64,000 bases of DNA, from positions 5,704,001 to 5,768,000 of the forward strand of contig NZ_CP046171.1 of NCBI RefSeq assembly GCF_011801125.1, written 5' to 3'. Numbering within the stretch: the first letter of the stretch is position 1; each line of letters starts with the position of its first letter. Positions 58,408-64,000 of the stretch are shown one piece after another. The position numbers were made by a program, and so were the translations under genes. This stretch comes from Nocardia brasiliensis (lineage in GTDB: Bacteria; Actinomycetota; Actinomycetes; Mycobacteriales; Mycobacteriaceae). The notes below the pieces were generated by a model. It did no database searches. It was not told where the DNA came from and worked only from the letters and a program-made list of their open reading frames with translations.

Positions 58408-59304
58408 CTAGATTCGTGCGGCCGTCGGCACGATGCCCGCGAGGTGCCGCAGACTGCGTTCGGTATGCCTGCTCGGCAGCTCCGCCGATTCGGTCGGCTG
58501 CAGGGCGGTGTCCTGCTCCATCACGTACCAGCCGCGGTAGCCCGCGGCCTGCATGCTGTGCACCAGGGCGGCGACATCGACGTCCCCGTCGCCCAGCGGG
58601 ACGTACATACCACGGCGCACCGCTTCGCTGTATTCCAGTGCGCCGCTGCGCACTTCGTCGGCGAGGGCGGTGCGCACGTCCTTCAGGTGGACGTGTCCGA
58701 TCCGGTCGGCATGGCGCTGTGCGAGGCGCACCGGATCGGTTCCGCCGATCAACAGGTGACCGGTGTCCAGGCACAGGTCGAGCTCCGAATCAGCAAGGAA
58801 GCGTTCTACTTCCGCTTCGCTCTCCACGTGCGTGCCGACATGCGGATGCAGCACTGCGCGCAGGCCGTGCGCGGCGGCGATGTCCCGGATCGCGGCGGCG
58901 GTGCCGACCAGCGTGCGCCATTGGTCGTCGTCGAGTTGCGGTCGGGCGTCGTATCCGTCGAGTCCGGTCGCGGCTGCCAGCACGACCACGTCGGCACCGG
59001 TGGCGGCGAACAGCGCGATCGACCCCTCGGCCTGCGCGAGCGCCTGCTCCGGCGCCTCGTGCAGCACCAATGCCAGGAACCCGCCGACCGACGAGAGACC
59101 GAATGTGGCGAGCAGCGAACGCAGTTCGTCCGGGTCGCGGGGCAGATATCCGGGTGGGCCGAGTTCGGTGGCGGTCAGGCCGAGCGCGGCCATCTCCGCC
59201 AGGACGGTGTGCGCGTCGAGCACGTGCCCCCAACCGGGAACCTCGCAGACTCCCCAGGAGATTGGTGCGGCCGCGACGCGCAGCGGGTAGAGCGGTTCGG
59301 TCAT
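58408..59304 (-). CDS. IolE-like TIM-barrel dehydratase/epimerase
   Basis: This 298-residue AP-endonuclease-2-like barrel has RVAAAPISWGVCEVPGWGHV at the start and metal-site segments ELDLCLDTGHLLIGGTDP and IGHVHLKDVR. The start and the operon suit myo-inosose-2 dehydratase (IolE), though IolH/IolI relatives share the fold. It is the first gene of the operon. ATG 59304 has GGAG nine bases upstream; the frame upstream runs through the operators. Confidence 0.82.
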   Translation of the reverse strand: MTEPLYPLRVAAAPISWGVCEVPGWGHVLDAHTVLAEMAALGLTATELGPPGYLPRDPDELRSLLATFGLSSVGGFLALVLHEAPEQALAQAEGSIALFAATGADVVVLAAATGLDGYDARPQLDDDQWRTLVGTAAAIRDIAAAHGLRAVLHPHVGTHVESEAEVERFLADSELDLCLDTGHLLIGGTDPVRLAQRHADRIGHVHLKDVRTALADEVRSGALEYSEAVRRGMYVPLGDGDVDVAALVHSMQAAGYRGWYVMEQDTALQPTESAELPSRHTERSLRHLAGIVPTAARI

Positions 59305-59332
59305 CAGGACTTCTCCGACCTTCGATGTCGAG

Positions 59333-59364
59333 TTGGAGCGCTCCAAACTGTTGGAGCGCTCCAA
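59333..59364. promoter_or_regulatory. Two operator palindromes before the iol operon
   Basis: The 14-bp perfect palindrome TTGGAGCGCTCCAA occurs at 59333-59346 and again at 59351-59364, 18 bp apart start to start. It has the CG-centred form of LacI-family operators. Both copies lie immediately downstream of a minus-strand promoter, suited to repression. Confidence 0.85.
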
Positions 59365-59392
59365 CTATGTAACGTGGGTCATAGCGTGTCAA
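59364..59392 (-). promoter_or_regulatory. Predicted promoter of the iol operon
   Basis: On the minus strand TTGACA (59392-59387) and CATAGT (59369-59364) are 17 bp apart. The -10 touches the first operator palindrome. Confidence 0.6.
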
Positions 59393-59486
59393 GGGTTCGT
59401 CCGCTGGCCAGAATACCGCTACTACCTGGTAATACCTGGCCGATCAGGGAAAACGTGGATAAACCCGCAGGCCCAGAAAGTCCGAT

Positions 59487-59517
59487 TAGAGCGCTCTATT
59501 GATTAGCGCGCTCCAAC
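59487..59517. promoter_or_regulatory. Two operator half-matches before the LacI-type gene
   Basis: TTAGAGCGCTCTAT (59487-59500) and TTAGCGCGCTCCAA (59504-59517) are degenerate forms of the same palindrome, 17 bp apart. The sequence around the last one, GCGCTCCAACCTTGTAACGT, nearly repeats that at 59356-59375. Autoregulation of the repressor is likely. Confidence 0.75.
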
Positions 59518-59568
59518 CTTGTAACGTCCGACACTGCACACATCATCGAAACGGGAAACGGAGGCGAC

Positions 59569-60573
59569 ATGGCCCGGCCGACCATGGAGGATGTCGCCGA
59601 GCGCGCCGGCGTCTCCCGTGCCCTCGTCTCGCTGGTCATGCGCGACTCCCCCAAGGTGAGCGAGCACCGCCGGCGCGCCGTGCTGGAGGCGGCGAAAGAT
59701 CTCGGCTACCAACCGCACATCATGGCGCGGTCGCTGGCCAGCCGTACCTCCAACATCGTCGGCGTCATGGTCTCCGACCTGCGCAACGCGTTCTTCGCCG
59801 ACGTCGTCGAGGGAATGGACACCGCCGCACAGGAATCCGGCCTCGAGCTCATCCTCAACACCGGCCGCCGCAGCGCCGCCAGGGAGCGCACCGCGCTGGA
59901 AAGTCTGCTGGCGTTCCGGCCCGGCGGCATCATCCTGCTCTCCCCGATCCTGCCCGCCGCCGCCATTCGCGATGCGGCACAGCAGGCTCCGGTGGTGCTG
60001 GTGTCCCGCGGCTCGGCCATTCCCGACGTCGACACCGTCAACGACGACGGCGAGGTGGGTGCCGCCCTCGCCGTGGATCACCTTGTCTCCCTCGGCCATC
60101 GGCGCATCGTGCATCTCGATGGCGGCGGCGCGTTCACCGCGGCGCCGCGCCGCAAGGGCTACCGCGCCGCGATGCGGCGCCATGGCCTCGAGCCGATGGT
60201 CATCCCCAGCGAACACACCGACGCCGCGGGCATGGCCGCGGTCCACAAGCTGCTCAACCTGTTCTCCCGCGACAGCTTTCCCACCGCGCTGGTGTGCGGC
60301 AACGACTTCAACGCCGTCGGCGCCATGTCCGCGCTGGAGGAAGCCGGCCTGCACGTGCCCGATGACGTCTCCATCGTCGGCTACGACAACACCTCGCTCG
60401 CCGCCCTGCGCCACGTCTCGCTCACCACCATCGACCAGCCGCGCATCCAGATGGGCGCTCTCGCAGTCGAAGCCCTCGTCGAACGGCTACGCGACGACCG
60501 CACCGAGCCGGTCCGCCGCCGCCTGCAACCCTCCCTCGTCGTCCGCGCGACGACCGCTGCCCCCGGCAACTGA
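59569..60573 (+). CDS. LacI-family repressor of the inositol genes
   Basis: This 334-residue protein has the LacI helix-turn-helix and hinge (TMEDVAERAGVSRALVSLVM, ARSLASRTSNIVGVMVSDL) and a type 1 binding-protein effector domain (IVGYDNTSLAALRHVSLTTI). It faces the iol operon and is followed by iolG, and four matching operators lie between. Inositol or a breakdown product is the probable inducer. GGAGG precedes the ATG. Confidence 0.92.
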   Translation: MARPTMEDVAERAGVSRALVSLVMRDSPKVSEHRRRAVLEAAKDLGYQPHIMARSLASRTSNIVGVMVSDLRNAFFADVVEGMDTAAQESGLELILNTGRRSAARERTALESLLAFRPGGIILLSPILPAAAIRDAAQQAPVVLVSRGSAIPDVDTVNDDGEVGAALAVDHLVSLGHRRIVHLDGGGAFTAAPRRKGYRAAMRRHGLEPMVIPSEHTDAAGMAAVHKLLNLFSRDSFPTALVCGNDFNAVGAMSALEEAGLHVPDDVSIVGYDNTSLAALRHVSLTTIDQPRIQMGALAVEALVERLRDDRTEPVRRRLQPSLVVRATTAAPGN

Positions 60574-60632
60574 ATCCCGCTGCGCGCCACGTAGTTCCGC
60601 ACCACCCGTACGTCTTCTCAGGAGGAAAGCCG

Positions 60633-61652
60633 ATGTCATCTCATCACGCCGTCACCCTCGGCCTCGCCGGCACCGGCCGGATCGGCACCGCGCACGCCGA
60701 AACCCTCAAGAACCTCCCGAATGTCGCCAACGTCGTGGTGGCCGACGCCGAGGCCGACCGCGCCCGCGCCACCGCCACCAAGCTCGGCGTCGAATTCGCC
60801 GCCGACCTCGATGCCCTGTTCGCCGCCGACCTCGACGGCATCGTCATCGCCACCGCCACCGACTCCCACCCCGAGCTGATCGTGCGCGCCGTCGACGCGG
60901 GCATCCCCGTCTTCTGTGAGAAGCCCGTCGCCGCCGACATCACGGGCACCCGCGCCGTGCTCGACCACATCCGATCCGCCACCGTCCCAGTGCAAATCGG
61001 CTTCCAACGCCGTTTCGACGCCGGCTACCGCGCCGCCCGCGACGCCATCGCCGCGGGCTCCCTCGGCTGGCTGCACACCCTGCGCGCCACCACCCTCGAC
61101 CCCGCCCCGCCGCCCGCCGACTACATCCCCCGCTCCGGCGGCATCTTCCGCGACTGCGGCGTGCACGACTTCGACATCATCCGCTGGGTCACCGGCCGTG
61201 AGATCGTCTCGGTCTACGCCACCGGCACCAACCAGGGCGAGCCCTTCTTCACCGCCGCCGACGACGTGGACACCGCCGCGGCGATCCTGCACCTCGACAA
61301 CGACACCCTCGCCACCGTCTCCCTCACCCGCTACAACGGCGCAGGCTACGACGTCCGCCTGGAAGCCCTCGGCTCGAAAGCCAACGCCATCGTCGGCCTC
61401 GACGACCGAGCCCCCCTGACCTCAGTCGAACCCGACTACATCCCCTCCGCATTCCCCGCCTACCCCGGCTTCATGGAGCGCTTCCGCCAGGCCTACACCG
61501 ACGAACTCATAGCCTTCGTCTCCGTAGCCACCGGCACCCTCGAAAACCCGTGCAGCCCAACCGATGCCCTAGAAGCATTCTACGTAGCCGAGGCGTGTGA
61601 GCTGTCCCGCCGCGAGGGGCGACCGGTACAGGTCTCCGAAGTCCGCCGCTGA
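60633..61652 (+). CDS. iolG: Inositol 2-dehydrogenase-type oxidoreductase (IolG)
   Basis: This 339-residue Gfo/Idh/MocA protein has the NAD fold LGLAGTGRIGTAHAETL, the catalytic EKP (96-98) and GGIFRDCGVHDFDIIRW with the Asp/His of inositol dehydrogenases. It would oxidise myo-inositol to scyllo-inosose, the entry step for the operon. GGAGGAAAGCC precedes the ATG. It lies 59 bp after the repressor gene. Confidence 0.9.
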   Translation: MSSHHAVTLGLAGTGRIGTAHAETLKNLPNVANVVVADAEADRARATATKLGVEFAADLDALFAADLDGIVIATATDSHPELIVRAVDAGIPVFCEKPVAADITGTRAVLDHIRSATVPVQIGFQRRFDAGYRAARDAIAAGSLGWLHTLRATTLDPAPPPADYIPRSGGIFRDCGVHDFDIIRWVTGREIVSVYATGTNQGEPFFTAADDVDTAAAILHLDNDTLATVSLTRYNGAGYDVRLEALGSKANAIVGLDDRAPLTSVEPDYIPSAFPAYPGFMERFRQAYTDELIAFVSVATGTLENPCSPTDALEAFYVAEACELSRREGRPVQVSEVRR

Positions 61653-61954
61653 CCCCGGGATCCAAGGGTGTCTCCGCCTGCCGGAGAGTCGACGGGCAGG
61701 GACCACCTACTCGACCCCGGGTGAGGCCGAATCGTTTGTGCCACAGTCAACATCCGCTCGATCTCAGCAGAAGGACAATCTCCCGCTTGACCGGTAGGTC
61801 GAATCGTCGGCATTCCCTCAGCCCTGCAGATCGACCGACTGACTTGCCAGTGGTGCAGCCATCTGCGGCGACAAGTCGCGCTCGAGCGCGCGTCGACACT
61901 CGCAGCCACCCACACCAGCCTCCCTGTCCAGCGAATTGCCGCCACTGGACAAGC
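61653..61954. other. Intergenic region after iolG, nothing recognised
   Basis: I find no protein-like frame or RNA in this 302-bp stretch. It marks a change from the very G+C-rich iol genes to more balanced composition on the right. Confidence 0.45.
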
Positions 61955-62015
61955 GATCACCAGGTAATGGTGGCGGTGCCCTCTCGACCGATGCCGCCAC
62001 CATTACCTGGTGATC
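61955..62015. repeat. Perfect 22-bp inverted repeat next to HNH gene
   Basis: The arms 61955-61976 and 61994-62015 are exact reverse complements (core ATCACCAGGTAATGGTGG) separated by 17 nt. It sits 49 bp beyond the stop of the minus-strand HNH gene. It may be a terminator, although the stem is unusually long and lacks a T-run. It could also be an element boundary or a protein-binding site. Confidence 0.85.
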
Positions 62016-62063
62016 AACCGACCAGCAGCGAACACACGTCCGAGCAGGACTACGCCACCGTAG

Positions 62064-62804
62064 TTACTGGGTTGCGCCCTGGTTCTTCAGTAAGGCGCGT
62101 AGCTCGTCGGGATGCAGCCACTGCCGACCCGTGTGGATCATCCTGTGACAGTTGGCGCATAAGAGGATCAGGTCTTCCAGCCTCGTCTTGGTCTCCCCTG
62201 ACACATGCAGCGGAACCACGTGGTGGACCTCGATGTAGCCGGAACCACGCTCGCCGTAGCAGGTTTCGAAATCGAACCCGCACACCTCGCAGCGGACCCG
62301 GTCCTCCTTCGACAGAAAAGAGTCGATCTTCTTCTTCCGAAACCGAGGATCCCGCTCACGGCGGAAGTACCGGCTGGCCAACAGCCGCCCCTCCCGGACC
62401 TCCAAGCCTTCCGGAAAGGCGACATCGACACCCTCTAGCACCGGCGGCGCCACCAGTGCACCGGCCGCCGCGTCCCGCCGGATCGCCTCGGCCGCCGCAT
62501 GCATCGCCTCAGGCCACTTCTCAAAGTCTGCCAAGACTTCCCGATCGAGCTTCGCCCCCCGGGTCTGTCCTCCCGTATAGCCCGGCCGAGCTGTCTCGAT
62601 ATCCGCAGTCTTGCGCGACACACTCCCTGGACTGCGAAACTTCTCGCTCCGCCGCTCCACCGGGTGAATCGGCAGTGAGCGCAGCAGGTCGGACAACGCC
62701 ACCGCACGAGGATCGGGTTCCCGAACCTGCCGCCACCCGTTCCCCATCATGAGATCACAAGCGAGGATCAGCTCATCCCGCGCCCAAGCTGGATCGGCCA
62801 CCAT
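62064..62804 (-). CDS. HNH endonuclease, McrA-like zinc-finger type
   Basis: This 246-residue protein ends in an HNH domain with complete metal and zinc ligands: CEVC (172-175), VHHVVPLH with H194/H195, CANCH (216-220) and H224. The first 170 residues are basic and unrecognised and could bind DNA. Such proteins include restriction enzymes acting on modified DNA. I used ATG 62804; ribosome binding sequence is weak. It is divergent from a second HNH gene across 85 bp. Confidence 0.82.
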   Translation of the reverse strand: MVADPAWARDELILACDLMMGNGWRQVREPDPRAVALSDLLRSLPIHPVERRSEKFRSPGSVSRKTADIETARPGYTGGQTRGAKLDREVLADFEKWPEAMHAAAEAIRRDAAAGALVAPPVLEGVDVAFPEGLEVREGRLLASRYFRRERDPRFRKKKIDSFLSKEDRVRCEVCGFDFETCYGERGSGYIEVHHVVPLHVSGETKTRLEDLILLCANCHRMIHTGRQWLHPDELRALLKNQGATQ

Positions 62805-62833
62805 ACGCGCCACCGTACTGGACCACTGCGACA

Positions 62834-62867
62834 GGAACGCTCCAGTTGAAACGTTCCGTACTGGAAC
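62834..62867. promoter_or_regulatory. Candidate operator between the two HNH genes
   Basis: GGAACG (62834-62839) is inverted at CGTTCC (62852-62857), and GTTCC-GTACT-GGAAC forms a further dyad at 62853-62867. These overlapping repeats lie in the short divergent promoter region. TTGAAA (62846-62851) could serve as a -35. Confidence 0.35.
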
Positions 62868-62889
62868 CATCCCGTGGCACACTCCACGG

Positions 62890-63777
62890 GTGACGTACGG
62901 GGTGGAGCTGGATCTACGGCTGATGATCATCAACCATGTCAAGCAAGCAATGGCGGAGCGGGGAGCGCTCACACGCAGCGAGCTCGCCGCATTCCCCGTA
63001 GGGGACTCTACGCTTAGGCTCATCGACCAGAACAAAGGAATCTGGAATCCGAGTTGGCTTCAGGCGACCTTGTCGATCGTCTCGAAACCGAACAGCCCGT
63101 ACTCTGATGAAGAGGTCGGAGATTCGCTGTATGCATATGCCTATCGAGACGGCAGCACCAACGGCGACAATACGAAGCTCCGACGCGCATGTGAACTCGA
63201 ACTGCCGATAATTCTTCTTCGCTGGATTCACCCGGGAACGTACGTCCCTGTCCTTCCCGTTTACGTCGTCCGTGACGACATCGCCAACCGGAAGTTCATA
63301 CTGGCGCTCGACGAGACTCTCCGAACCGTCGGTGACCCACAACATCTCGACCCGATACAGCGGACATACGCCAAACGCCTTACGAATCAACGACTTCACC
63401 AGCCAGCGTTCAGGGGACGCGTGCTACTCGCCTACGGCCGGCGATGCACGATCTGCAGCATCGGGCATGTTCAACTCCTCGACGCTGCCCACATCATCTC
63501 CGACACCAAAGAGCACGGGTACCCGGAGGTCACCAACGGACTGTGCCTCTGCAAGATTCACCACGCCGCCTTCGATGCCGACCTGCTCGGAATTTCTCCT
63601 GATTACCAGATCCACATCAGCAAGAAGTTGATGCAGGATTCGAGCGAGGGCTCCATGCTCATGCACGGCCTCCAAGCCATGGATGGAAAAGAACTGAGCT
63701 TGCCTGCTCGGCGCACCGATCGCCCGGACAAAGAGCGACTTGCAGAGCGCTTCGCCGAATATCAGAGTGTCAATTAA
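62890..63777 (+). CDS. COG3440-type HNH restriction endonuclease
   Basis: This 295-residue protein has an N-terminal region (about 1-165) with LPIILLRWIHPGTYVPVLPV and ALDETLRT that matches the PUA/SRA-like reader part of predicted restriction endonucleases, and a C-terminal HNH: CTIC (186-189), LDAAHII with H201, and LCLCKIHHAAFD (218-229). The family is thought to cut modified DNA. The start is taken at GTG 62890 (VTYGVELDLRL); no Shine-Dalgarno is visible, so a leaderless message is possible. Composition is less G+C-rich than the iol genes. Confidence 0.83.
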   Translation: MTYGVELDLRLMIINHVKQAMAERGALTRSELAAFPVGDSTLRLIDQNKGIWNPSWLQATLSIVSKPNSPYSDEEVGDSLYAYAYRDGSTNGDNTKLRRACELELPIILLRWIHPGTYVPVLPVYVVRDDIANRKFILALDETLRTVGDPQHLDPIQRTYAKRLTNQRLHQPAFRGRVLLAYGRRCTICSIGHVQLLDAAHIISDTKEHGYPEVTNGLCLCKIHHAAFDADLLGISPDYQIHISKKLMQDSSEGSMLMHGLQAMDGKELSLPARRTDRPDKERLAERFAEYQSVN

Positions 63778-63827
63778 CGGCTGCTTGCAAGTACCGGCCG
63801 CGACGATAATCAGGGATCGAACTCGCC

Positions 63828-64000
63828 TACGCAGGCAGCAAGCGCCCAATGACCTCGGCTAGCTGTTTCACGTTTCGGCACTCGTGCATCGTCACGTGCT
63901 CGGCGTACACGGTGGCGGCGGAGTCTCCGGTGGTCCAGGAGCGGGCGGGCTCGGGGTTCAACCAGTAGGCGTGCTTGGCTCGGTCGCACATCGCCTCGAG
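63828..64000 (-). CDS. VWA (CoxE-like) protein, C-terminal fragment
   Basis: The last 57 codons of a minus-strand gene enter the window and stop at TAG 63828-63830. The peptide reads AKHAYWLNPEPARSWTTGDS, then YAEHVTMHECRNVKQLAEVI, the characteristic C-terminus of CoxE-like von Willebrand factor A proteins. These act with MoxR-type AAA+ ATPases in protein assembly. The rest of the gene is outside. Confidence 0.75.

Noticed and set aside
59305..59364. N-terminal extension of the IolE-like protein (MERSNSLERSNS)
   Set aside because: It is translated operator sequence; the ATG at 59304 has the ribosome binding site.

Overview
The window is chromosomal DNA of a high-G+C actinomycete of the Nocardia/Rhodococcus/Mycobacterium group, most likely Nocardia or a close relative. 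The gene order coaD-rsmD-pyc ... recG-DAK2-rpmB-ung-thiL-DUF3515-ddl-gpsA-fbiD-ppk-mutT1-hupB-leuD-leuC-iclR-F420 oxidoreductase-tRNAs-gltX-FAH-MFS-leuB-serA follows, from memory, the M. tuberculosis segment Rv2965c to Rv2996c. Extra genes break that order at several points. A sepIVA fragment, an F420 gene (fbiD), a lysine-tailed HupB, type VII secretion-like proteins and many GTG starts fit the same placement.

Layout. 1-5.6 kb: sepIVA start, a GtrA-like membrane protein, coaD, rsmD and pyc. 5.7-12.1 kb: a glycosyltransferase, a cobalamin riboswitch in front of metE, a limonene-epoxide-hydrolase-like enzyme, a DUF1737 protein and a RamB/PrpR-type regulator. 12.2-24.8 kb: recG, a DAK2 kinase, rpmB, lipid-type enzymes, ung, thiL, a DUF3515 protein and two tandem D-Ala-D-Ala ligases. 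This part also holds a four-copy 24-bp tandem repeat and a 166-bp imperfect palindrome. 25.0-27.5 kb: four unfamiliar genes that look like a small type VII secretion (ESX/WXG100) substrate module, inserted between ddl and gpsA. 27.6-46.2 kb: gpsA, F420 synthesis, polyphosphate and nucleotide sanitation, HupB, leucine synthesis (leuD, leuC, IclR regulator, leuB), two tRNAs beside gltX, two regulators and serA.

46.4-50.4 kb: an unannotated 39-codon gene with its own ribosome binding site and terminator in an AT-richer stretch, a LysR/MFS pair, an RlaP-type nucleotidyltransferase and a cold-shock gene. 50.9-61.7 kb: a myo-inositol catabolic locus. Eight tightly packed minus-strand genes (iolE-like, ABC importer, iolC, a (beta/alpha)8-barrel aldolase candidate, iolB, iolD) face a LacI regulator and an iolG-type dehydrogenase across an intergenic region with four near-identical operator palindromes. 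Together they import inositol and convert it to 2-deoxy-5-keto-gluconate phosphate cleavage products; no iolA is present here.

61.7-63.8 kb: two divergent HNH endonucleases, the second a COG3440-type predicted restriction enzyme, in visibly less G+C-rich DNA next to a perfect 22-bp inverted repeat. This is the strongest candidate for a defence module. The window ends inside a VWA (CoxE-like) gene. No rRNA, transposase or CRISPR array was seen.
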